Positions 54,556 through 63,790 of a stretch of 64,000 nucleotides of DNA are shown here, in pieces. The DNA comes from Forficula auricularia (Eukaryota > Arthropoda > Insecta > Dermaptera > Forficulidae), in the NCBI GenBank assembly GCA_024734495.1, contig JALMQS010000841.1:2356662-2420661 (forward strand), given 5' to 3'. The notes under the pieces were generated by a model. The model did not search any database and had not been told where the DNA came from. It worked only from the letters and a program-made list of their open reading frames with translations. Position numbers and translations under genes: made by a program. Every line of letters begins with the position of its first letter. The first letter of the stretch is position 1.

Positions 54556-54765
54556 TATTCACAATCGATGTTTCATCCGTCACTGCCTGAGACTCACTGC
54601 TCAATCTCCCTGGCTCCCCCTCCTTATATACCTTATTGTCACCATCTCCACTCCTTAGACCCCACCACTGTCCCTTCGCTCCTCCCTCCTTATATACTCA
54701 TCCCATTGTACCTATCTCACCCCTCAAATACCACTTTATTCTCTGGATATTAACACCCTCCTCCT
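54556..54765 (+). other. Pyrimidine-rich segment
   Basis: Strong C/T bias with CTCCTTATATAC repeated at about 54621 and 54687. The short Pro/Ser/Leu-rich frame it encodes is a by-product of the base bias. Confidence 0.5.
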
Positions 54766-54784
54766 TCGATATGTTGAGGTAAAC

Positions 54785-54990
54785 ATCGAAATTTTACAGG
54801 ATATACCATAAATAAAACGTTCAATAAAAATTTAATCAAAATGTTGTGTCATTCGCATCCATAATGAATTTGTAACAGGAATATCAGGGAATTGGACAAA
54901 AATTAAAAACACAGAGTTTCTATAAAATGGGCCAGACGTTTCGTCAATTTATTTTGACTTCTTCAATGGTTTAATAAAAATAATACTCTG
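54785..54990 (-). mobile_element. Ribozyme-linked retroelement end, copy 1
   Basis: The minus-strand order is: core at 54966-54935, TGGCCCATTTTATAGAAAC, TTGTCCAATTCCCTGATATT and TATGGATGCGAATGACAC. The same order is found on the plus strand at 57955-58085 (TTTGGCCCATTTAATTAAGA, GGTCCAACTCCCTACGATCC, TATGGATGCGAACAATC). This defines a family with a core near one end and a conserved flank. Confidence 0.75.
54935..54966 (-). ncRNA. Hammerhead-like core, C3 mutated
   Basis: Minus strand: TTGAAGA (C3 changed to U), extra A, GTCAA-AATAAA-TTGAC, GAAACGTC. Helix I CCA/TGG is present. Confidence 0.45.
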
Positions 54991-55487
54991 ATAAAAAATG
55001 CATTAGAAAGGTCATATCTCTAACTCCTACCCCTCGGAGGGTAACTACCCCCCCCCTCGAAAATTAATTACCCCTTGAAATTTTTCCTGGCTATGGCCTT
55101 GAATCGAACTTCTCTTAAAATTCTAATAAATAAAAAAAGGATATACATTTTGTTTGAAAACATTTAAAAAAACGATTAAAATACTTGAAATATTAACCTC
55201 GTTATTCTTAGTTGCTGATAAGGTGATAATAAACGAATTTGTCAATTTATTTAAAATATTTCAAGATAATCTATTTCTCAACGCTGACAGGTGGATGAAA
55301 CATTTAATAATGACCATTTTTGGTCTCTCCCAAAACGTTATTTTAATAATAAGAATTAAATAACAAAATTTATTTTAATTCTATATTTGACAATGAAATT
55401 TTTACGATAATACGTCACATCAAATGATAAAAAATATAGCTACTTTATTTTTGTCACCACAAAAATTCAACCCCTATTCCGCAAAAT
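54991..55487. other. No gene seen
   Basis: Unassigned; C8-9 runs near 55048. The plus frame 55154-55363 has no domain. Confidence 0.45.
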
Positions 55488-56515
55488 AACACTGGCCGAC
55501 AAAAATTTGTAACCGTAAACCTAACAATGAATTCCTGTAAAGCTTTATATAGATTTATTATATTATCATGCAATTTTTCGATTTTACATTACCATACAAG
55601 TATTGTAATAGTGCATGAAAAAATTGGTTTTTTTCATTCTTTTTTTCGAAATATCTGAAAAACGCCTGAAACTATTTTAATTAAAAAAAAATTGAGCAAA
55701 ACCATGACATTTCGCTCTATAAAAAAGCTCTAATAAGTGAACATCGAAAAAATTATATTTTTCGAGATAATAATTGTTTTGTCAAAATGGAGGGGTGTAG
55801 GGTCAAAAAATGAAAATCTAGACTCTTGTACCTAACTCAACCAAATTTTGTATACATAATCAGTGGGACCCCAGAAGTTTAAAAATGCAAAAACTAACCC
55901 CCATCCCCTACATTATTATAAATAATTTTATTAAATATTAAATATAAGTGAGGGCCCAGGTTGTATGGTAAAGTCAAGTGGATGGCCACATCAGAACACG
56001 TCAGCTTAAGTACAACAGGTCAGCGTTTTTGAGATATTATTGGTCAAAATGACGAAAAGTCCATTTTGACCTTATTTTCGTGTCCCATTAAATTTTAAAC
56101 AGCAATATTTGAAATCAAAATATTTTGTTGATGTAATAGAAAACAGCTTTCTCTTTGATTTTCAAATTATTACTTGTTTTTAGGTAAATGACAACTCGAG
56201 TTATAACTAAAAAACTAAAACTACGTGATTATAGGATATAGATGATAAGAAACATAGATAAAAACATATGGTCTTGGTTTTTTAGTTATATGTTAACGAA
56301 TTGATATAAATTCAAGTGGTAATTTGAAAATCAAAAAGGTAGCTGTTTTCTATTACGTCAACAAAATATTTTGATTTCAAATATTGCTGTTTAATATTTA
56401 ATGGGACTCAAAATAAGGTCAAAATGGCCTTTTTCATCGTATAGAAAACTACTGGAATGCATTGTAAGGTTTACGTTTACAAATTTTTCTTTAATTTTTG
56501 TCGACAAGTGTAATC
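55488..56515. mobile_element. ~1-kb element with long TIRs, carrying repeat X and a palindrome
   Basis: CACTGGCCGACAAAAATTTG, then TAACCGTAAACCTAACAATG, at the left is inverted at the right as CATTGTAAGGTTTACGTTTA, then TTTTGTCGACAAGTGT. The inverted repeats are about 45 bp with several changes. Inside are a copy of repeat X (about 55585-56015) and a palindrome (56034-56455, AATATTTGAAATCAAAATAT and its inverse, about 130-bp arms). Confidence 0.78.
55585..56015 (+). repeat. Long dispersed repeat X, copy 2
   Basis: Matches 43755-44330 with an internal deletion, then one minisatellite unit (TTTTGTATACATAATCAGTG) and the end TATGGTAAAGTCAAGTGGAT, then GGCCACATCAGAACACG. Confidence 0.78.
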
Positions 56516-56955
56516 ATATGATTAATTAATATTTATAAATTTTATTTTAGTGAAAAATAAATTTATTTATTATAATTTTTTAAGTTTGTATGTTTTACGA
56601 GCTACTCTGATAGAATAAGAGAGAGACGGAGTATTGAAATGTCATTAATAGGGTTCCAATTTACTTTTGTACGGAACCTTGAAATAAATAATAATTGTTT
56701 TTAATTCTTCCTTTCACACCGATAACTCAATTCTTTTAACGTCTTGAGGGAGATTAACAAGCCATAATTTTGAATATTTGCACTGAAATTCATTTCACCT
56801 TTTTCAAAAGTAATAAATAATTTCTAGATCTGTCGAATTAACAGTCAGAAATTAGTGAATAAATAAATCATGGTATCAATGTCAAATAAACCGTTTCTTG
56901 AATATAGATTTAATGGTGGATGAAATATTTTTTATTTAATTTTTATATAATTATT
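56516..56955. other. No gene seen
   Basis: AT-rich; includes AGGGTTCCAATTTACTTTTG, then TACGGAACCTTG, near 56650-56682, a short local inverted pair. Confidence 0.45.
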
Positions 56956-56958
56956 ATA

Positions 56959-57803
56959 ACGAAGAACAATCACAATTGTTTTTTTTAATGTTTTATATTG
57001 TTTGGATACACATTGATGATTCGGTGAAGACATACTCTTTTAGAATGATTTTTCTTGTAGTTAGAACTCCTGACAAATAAGTTTATAAAATGAGATAAAA
57101 ACTAACCTAGCCTTCTACTAGCTGTATTACTGTTAAAAACATGAAATAATTAATAAAGGTGCTCCAATTAGAGATAGGAAAATTCATACACCACAATTCA
57201 TCGAAAACAATTCATCGACTGCGCAATTCGCCGACTAGACAATTGACCGATGCCCCATTGGTCATTGACCACAATTCATCGAAGGCAATTCATCGACACC
57301 CCATTGGTCGACAACAACAATTCATCGAAGGCAATTCGTCGACGACCAATTGATCGACAACAATGATTGAACGATGTATAAAAAGTAAATTGCCCTCGAT
57401 CAATAGGCGTCGATAAATTGACGTCGATGAACTGTTGTCGACAAATTGATCGCCGACCAATAGGGTTTCGATGAATTACCGTTGATGAATTGCCTTCGGT
57501 GAATTGTGGTCAATGACCAATGGAGCATCGGTCAATTGTCTATTCGGTGAATTGCGCAGTCGATGAATTGTGGTGTATGAATTTTCCTTATAGCTCAATT
57601 AGACACATTTTATTAATTATTTCATGTTTTTAACAGTAGTACAACAGTAGAAGGTTAGGTAAGTTTTTACCTCATTTTATAAACTTATTTGTCAGGAGTT
57701 CTAACTACAAGAAAAACATTCTAAAGAGTATGTTTTCACCGGATCATCAATTTGTTATCAAAACAATATAAACATTAAAAAAAACAATTGTGATTGTTCT
57801 TCG
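56959..57803. repeat. 845-bp palindrome with ATTCATCGA-rich centre
   Basis: CGAAGAACAATCACAATTGT at the left end returns inverted at the right end (about 57784-57803). The symmetry continues inward over about 420 bp per arm (GTTAGAACTCCTGACAAATA and its inverse). The central ~400 bp are built of short related words such as CAATTCATCGA, CCCATTGGTC and their inverses. The repeat of these words continues to about 57915, outside the palindrome. No target duplication or ORF was found. Confidence 0.88.
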
Positions 57804-57930
57804 TCGACCAATAGGGCATCGGTCAATTGCCTAGTCAGTGAATTACGCAGTTGATGAATTGTTTTCGATGAATTGTGGTCGACGAATTGTCTTCTATGAA
57901 TTGTGGTCGACGAATTTTCCGGATCTCGTC
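57804..57930 (-). repeat. Extra ATTCATCGA-type word array
   Basis: GATGAATTGTTTTCGATGAA and TTGTGGTCGACGAATT words in the orientation of the right arm. It connects the palindrome to the ribozyme element at 57940. Confidence 0.75.
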
Positions 57931-57939
57931 TAATTGTCT

Positions 57940-58090
57940 TGTTTTCACTATTTCAGTCACTGAGGAAGTCGCTAATCAGTGACGAAACGTTTGGCCCATT
58001 TAATTAAGAAACTTTGCGTTTGATTTAAATTCTGGTCCAACTCCCTACGATCCTTTTAAATATTTGATTATGGATGCGAACAATCAAATA
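57940..58090 (+). mobile_element. Ribozyme-linked retroelement end, copy 2
   Basis: The core at 57960-57991 is followed by TTTGGCCCATTTAATTAAGA, GGTCCAACTCCCTACGATCC and ATTATGGATGCGAACAATC, parallel to the minus-strand copy at 54785-54990. Confidence 0.78.
57960..57991 (+). ncRNA. Hammerhead-like ribozyme core (ACGT stem III)
   Basis: Plus strand: CTGAGGA, extra A, GTCGCT-AATC-AGTGAC (six pairs including one G-U), GAAACGTT. The flanks TCA/TGG can begin helix I. All invariant core bases are present; the cleavage-site base is U. Confidence 0.58.
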
Positions 58091-58644
58091 TAAATTATTT
58101 AACTTCCCGGGTCATTTACTTAATGATTAAGAAATTATTTTATCAAATATAATTATACCTAGTAAACTTATCCAGGAACTTATGATATCTTTACGATATC
58201 GTGTTGAAACATTATTATCATAATACAAATGCATTAAAATACGATTCGTTGTATTTTGATCCTTTCTGTAAAGGAAAAGTAAAAAAATGGTAAATTAGAT
58301 TGACTAAAAAAATTACACATCTCTCTTACATGATATTAGAAAAATAAGTATGTTTAGCAGAAAAATCGCCTGAAGATATTTGAGCGAAATAATCCACTTG
58401 ATCGCAGCGGGACAGGCAGTCACAATTCAAAAAATCAAGGTCTTCTGGAGAAGTTTTCGGCTTTCTATTCCGGAAAGGTATCTAAAGGTTTTCAAAAAAT
58501 TAGATATTGTTTTTTGCAAATTCATTAAAAAATTTTATTAGTACTTACAAAACTTATCTTTAACGCATTGGAGATCCTCTAATTCACAAGATTTGGTATT
58601 GCCTGAAATAAAAATATACATCAAATAAATTAATATTATCGAAA
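58091..58644. other. No gene seen
   Basis: Unassigned AT-rich sequence. Confidence 0.5.
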
Positions 58645-59290
58645 AATAAGCTGACGTGTTCTGATGTGGCCATCCACTTGACTTTACCATACAACCTGCC
58701 CCCTCAATTACATTTATATTTAATAAAATTATTTATAATCATGTAGGGAGAGGGGTTAGTTTTTGCATTTTTAAAATCCTAAGGGCACACTGATTATGTA
58801 TACAAAATTTGGTTGAGTTTGGTAAATGGCCAAGATTTCATTTTTTGACCCTCCACCCCCTACCCCCCCATTTTGGGCGGTTAGTTTTTGCATTTTTACA
58901 CTTCTGGGGACCCACTGATTATGTATACAAAATTTGGTTGAGTTTGGAAAATGGCCAATATTTTCATTTTTTGACCCCCTTCCCCCTATTTCTGGGCCTT
59001 TAGTTTTTGCATTTTTAGACTTCTGGGGGTCCACTGATTATGTATACAAAATTTGGTTGAGTTTGCTCAAACGACCTAGATTTTTCATTTTTAACCCCCC
59101 CCCCCTCAACTTTCCTTAATTTTGGGTCGATATGCACCCAAAATCTAATCAGCTCTTAATCTCAATGTACCAAAACTATGTGTGAAATTTGGTTTCGATT
59201 TTCACACTAGTTTTTGAGCTAGCTCATCCACAAATTTTGGTAACGCACAGACTAACTAACAGACTAACAGACATTTTGACAAAATGTAAA
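58645..59290 (-). repeat. Long dispersed repeat X, copy 3 with expanded minisatellite
   Basis: Inverse orientation to copy 2: GTGTTCTGATGTGGCCATCC, then ACTTGACTTTACCATAC. Then about four minisatellite units, each with CTGATTATGTATACAAAATT, then TGGTTGAGTTTG. It ends with the GAGCTAGCTC and CAGACATTTTGACAAAATG region. Copies 2 and 3 face each other across about 2.6 kb. Confidence 0.82.
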
Positions 59291-60801
59291 CGTATTTCTT
59301 CCCTAGTATAAAATGAATATAAATATTCTGAGATTGATGGACAGTTTTCAAATGTATAGTGGTCGTTGAGATAGAGCAGAGCAAAATACACGTAAATGAA
59401 ATAGAAAATACTTTTCAGATTGTACTTTAAAAAGCAAATACTGAATACTTTTAGAAAATTCAAAAAATGTATTTGAAAAATTAAAAAGTCAGGGATAGTA
59501 TTTTTTTGGTGGAGGCGTTAGGGGAATTTACTTTTTCAACCCTTTACCGATGGGGTAAAAATATCAAATGATTCCCCTTTTGATCAATTATTAGAATTTT
59601 TAGAAAAAATCACATTGATTTTTCCAAGATAAAATACTTTTTTCTAATAGAGTATTTCATATCGATTTAATATAATTCACAATCGTCTTGAAGAGGGGGA
59701 AAATTTACTTTTCAACCCTCTACTGATGGGGTAAAAATACCAAATGAATCCCCTTTGATCAATTATTAGAATTTTTTAGAAAAAATAATTATTTTTCCAA
59801 GATAAAATGCATCTTTTTTTAATAGAGTATTTCATTTTGATTTATAATAATTCAATATCGACTTGAAAAGGGGAAAAAATTTATTTTTCAACCTTTTACC
59901 GCTGGGGTAAAAATACCAAATATTTTAAATCTATATGAAATACTTTATTAGAAAAAAGTATTTTATCTTGTGAAAATCAAAGTGGTTTTCTAAAAAATTA
60001 TAATCATTAATCATTACAGGTGCACCGACATTTTGGTGTTTTTACCCCATCGGTGAAGAGTTGAAAAAGTAAATTTTTTTCCCCTTTTCAAGTCGATATT
60101 GAATTATTAAAAGAATAGTAAAATAGAAATAGCTAAATCTTAGTGGAAATTAATTTAATTCTTCAAAGGCTATAGTAAATTAAGTAATAAAATTGTCTTA
60201 AAAAAATAATAATAATTTACTCTTCAAGGCAACAATATTGTTTCATTGATAAAATGTAAACTTATTTCTTCCCTAGTATAAAATGCATATAAATATTCTG
60301 AGATTCATGGACAGTTTTAGAATTTATAGTAGGCGATGATAGAGCAAAATACACGTAAGTGAAAAAGAAAATACTTTTCAGATTGTAATTTAATTAGCAA
60401 ATACGGAATACTTTTAGAAAATTCAAAAAATGTACTTGAAAAATTAAAAAGTCAGAGACACTATTTTTTTAAGGGGGAGGTGAGGGAAATTTACCTTTTC
60501 AGCCCTTTACCGATGGGGTAAAATACCAAATGGTCCCCCTTTATGATCAATTATTAGAATTTTTTAGAAAAATAACATTGATTTTTCCAAGATAAAATTC
60601 TAATAGAGTATTTCATATAGATTTATGCTATAATAATTCAATATCTACTTCTAAAGGGGAAAAAATTTACTTTTTCAACCCTTTCCCGTGCGTAAAAATA
60701 CCAAAGGGTCTCCCTTTATGATTCATTATTAGAATTTTTTAGAAAAGAAAAATTTTTTAAAGAAGAATTTCAGTATTTCATATAGATTTATAATAATTCA
60801 A

Positions 60802-61039
60802 TATCGATTTGAGGATGGAGAGAGAGGATAGATTAAATCCAATCGACTTGATTGGGGAATAATGGAATTGAAATAATTATCGGAAAAGAGGTTTTTTTAT
60901 CTAATTAGATTTTTCCTCTTATTAAAAACAAGGACTAAAGATGAATAAGGACACTCGATGGTGGAGAAGCAATCTCCGGAATCGAAGCTAAAATACAAGG
61001 TATACATTAATTAATGTAAAATAATTGGTTTAATAAAAT

Positions 61040-61070
<31 letters not shown>

Positions 61071-61224
61071 TNNNNNNNNNNNNNNNNNNNNNNNNNNNNN
61101 NNNNNNNNNNNNNNNNNNNNNNNNNNNNNNNNNNNNNNNNNNNNNNNNNNNNNNNNNNNNNNNNNNNNNNNGAACCAAAAATACAACCAATAATTAAATA
61201 ATTTAAAACAATTTGTTTTAAAAA

Positions 61225-61256
<32 letters not shown>

Positions 61257-61267
61257 TATCGATTTGA
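60802..61267 (+). mobile_element. Poly(A) retroposon copy 4 with 11-bp TSD, containing the gap
   Basis: TATCGATTTGA flanks it (60802-60812 and 61257-61267). The body, on the plus strand, has AATCCAATCGACTTGATTGG, AATAATTATCGGAAAAGAGG, GGACACTCGATGGTGGAGAA and TTTAATAAAATTTATAAAA, followed by the poly(A) tail. The 100-N gap lies within or just after the tail, and A-rich sequence resumes before the second duplication. Confidence 0.88.
61072..61171. other. Assembly gap (100 N)
   Basis: Exactly 100 N, placed in a poly(A) tail, probably because the homopolymer could not be read through. Confidence 0.98.
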
Positions 61268-62130
61268 AAAGGAGAAAAAATTTTCTTATTCAACCCTTTA
61301 CCGATGAGATAAAAATACCAAATGGGCCCACCCTTATGATCAATTATTAGAATTTTAAGAAAAATCACATTGATTTTCCAAGATTAATAACTTTTTTTTT
61401 AATAGAGTATTTCTTATAGATTTATAATAATTCAATATCGACTTGAAAAGGGGAAAAATTTACTTTTTGAACCCTTTCCCGTACGTAAAAATACCAAAGG
61501 GTCTCCCTTTATGATTCATTATTAGAATTTTTTAGAAAAATCACATTGATTTTTCCATGATGAAATACTTTTTTAAAATAGAGTATTTCATATAGATTTA
61601 TAATAATTCAATATTGACTTGAAAAGGGGAAAAAAATTTAGTTTTTCAACCCTTCACCGATGATCAATGATTATAATTTTTTAGAAAAATCACTTTGATT
61701 TTCACAAGATAAAATACTTTTTTCTAATAGAGTATTTCATATAGATTTAAAATATTTCGTATTTTTACTCCAGAGGTAAAGGGTTGAAAAAGTAAATTTT
61801 TTCCCCTTTTCAAGTCGATATTGAATTATTATATGAAATACTCTATTAAAAAAATAGTTTTTTATCTTGGAAAAATCAATGTAATTTTTCTAAAAAATTC
61901 TAATAATTGATCATAAGGAGGGACCCTTTGGTATTTTTACCCCATCGGTAAAGGGTTGAAAAATTAAATTTTTTCCACTTTTCCTGTCGATATTGAATTA
62001 TTATAAATCTATATGAAATACTATATTAAAAAAAAGTAATCTATCTTGGAAAAATCATTGTGATTTTTCTAAAAAATTATAATAATTGATCAGCCCCTTT
62101 GGTGTTTTAACCCGATCGGTGAAGGTTTGG

Positions 62131-62329
62131 AAAAGTACATTTTTGAGAAGGGAAACAATTGAAAATTCTCTCTGGGAATTTCTGCTCAATAGCCAAAATC
62201 TTTATTTCAGTTATCTAAAATATATAATGGAAGCTGATTTTTGCATATCTAGTTTCCAATGTCTTAAAAGCTAACTGTACGAAATTTGGTCCAATCGGAC
62301 AATGGATTCATATTTTAAAAAATTCAACC
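62131..62329. other. No gene seen
   Basis: Unassigned; the plus frame 62086-62274 is satellite sequence in part. Confidence 0.45.
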
Positions 62330-62640
62330 AAAATCTAATAAGGTCTTAATCTCAATTTAAAATATCTATATAAAATTTATTTTTAATACCTTCATTGGTT
62401 TTTAAGCTAGAACGTTCACAAAATCTGATAACACATGCATTCAAGTACTAACCTCTTAATAGAAATTTAGACAAAATAATTAATATCTCTTAAAATATTA
62501 ATTTTTCGATGTTTACTATGCAAGTATTTATTGTGGACCGAAATGTTGTGAATTTACTCAATTTATTTTATCAAAATAGTTTTACGTATTTTTGAAATAT
62601 TTTAAAAACAGAAAACAAAAAAAACACTTTTCTTGCTTGA
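62330..62640 (-). repeat. Repeat X, decayed copy 4
   Basis: TCTAATAAGGTCTTAATCTC, TTTTTAAGCTAGAACGTTCA and ATTTAGACAAAATAATTAAT follow the order of 59138-59285, and the ATTTTTGAAATATTTTAAAA region follows that of repeat X copy 1 in reverse. Confidence 0.6.
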
Positions 62641-63052
62641 TTATAATACTTCTTTATACACAGAATGGTAATGAAAAAACTATATAAAATAAAAATATAT
62701 TTTATTCATTTATAATTTAATTCATTTATTTAAGATTTAGCCGCGAGTCTAACCGAAATATTTATAGAATATATATATATTTATCCTGTATACTATTCAG
62801 AACATAATACAGGAAAATCCATTAAATAAATCAATGAACTGAGAATTAAAATTTGGTAAATTTTTCATTCATATTTTTACTTTATCCAATGCTTTATAAT
62901 TACCTTCTGGATGCGGATAATAGAATGGGATGCAATTGCAGAATTTTTTAAACCACTTTAATCGACATTCAACCATGCAATTGGTTTCAGTGTTAAATCG
63001 AAATAAGCTGAAAAAAGAATGAATAAATTATTTTAGATGGGTTTTTTTAAAT
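62641..63052. other. No gene seen
   Basis: AT-rich; ATATATATATATTTAT near 62770. Confidence 0.5.
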
Positions 63053-63790
63053 TTGGAAATCTGGAGAAGATTCATTCCTATTAGTAATTAGTGAAAAATA
63101 TAATTCATATATTTAAGATATATAGAAATTAATAAGGTATCACAATTCACCCCCCCCCCCCCCCTCTGCCGAATATTGGGAATAACTTGGGAGGAGGGGC
63201 TAGCCATTGGTGAATAACAAACACATTATTATTAAATTTGGAATTCTGGAGAAGATTCATTCCTATTAGTAATTAATGAAAAATATATTTAAGATATATA
63301 GAAATTAATAAGGTATCACGTACCCCGACCCCCTCTGCCGTATCTTCGGAATAACTTGGGAGGGGGGGGGGGCTATCCATAGGTGAATAACTAACACATT
63401 ATATGGGAAGAAATGTTGCTGTTCACAGATGGCGAGCATCCCAGTTGTTTGCTGATTTTTGCCAATCGAGTGTAAAGGGTGGAAATTAATAAGGTATCAC
63501 GTACCCCGCCCCCTCTGCCGTATCTTTGGAATAACTTGTGAGGGGGACTAGCCATTGGTGAATAACAAACACATTATATGAGAAGAAATGTTGCTGTTTA
63601 CAGATGGCGAGCATCCCAGTTGTTTGCAGATTTTTGCCAATCGAATGTAAAGGGTGGGAATTAATTAGGTATCACGTACCCCGCCCCCTCTGTCGTATCT
63701 TTGGAATAACTTGGGAGGGGGGCTAGCCATCGGTCAGATGCATCCCAGGTGTTTGTTGATTTTTGCCAATCGAGTGTAAAGGGTGAGTTT
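63053..63790 (+). repeat. ~180-bp tandem array, four units
   Basis: GGTATCAC recurs at about 63135, 63311, 63495 and 63668, each followed by a C-rich run, CTCTGCCGTATCTTTGGAAT, then AACTTGGGAGGGG and GGCTAGCCATTGGTG. The last three units include CAGATGGCGAGCATCCCAGT, then TTTTGCCAATCGA. The first unit has an alternative 3' part (GGAGAAGATTCATTCCTATT), which also precedes it at 63061. Confidence 0.88.

Larger units (their letters stand above)
59281..62130. repeat. ~175-bp satellite with inverted units and higher-order duplication
   Basis: The unit contains TTTTTCAACCCTTTACCGAT, then GGGGTAAAAATACCAAATG, ATCAATTATTAGAATTTT, TTGATTTTTCCAAGATAAAA, and ATAATTCAATATCGACTTGA. Units are direct at about 59500-59930, inverted at about 59935-60110, direct at about 60470-60810 and 61257-61690, and inverted at about 61690-62130. 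A block starting AAAATGTAAAC is repeated at 59281 and 60251, giving a ~970-bp higher-order period. A retroposon and a gap interrupt it. Confidence 0.85.

Noticed and set aside
54568..54753. Proline-rich small protein
   Set aside because: The composition follows from the C/T-biased strand, and there is no other support.
58771..59119. Frames with FHFLTP or LVEFGKWP-type repeats as a repetitive protein
   Set aside because: They are translations of the ~115-bp Helentron-type minisatellite in the non-coding orientation.
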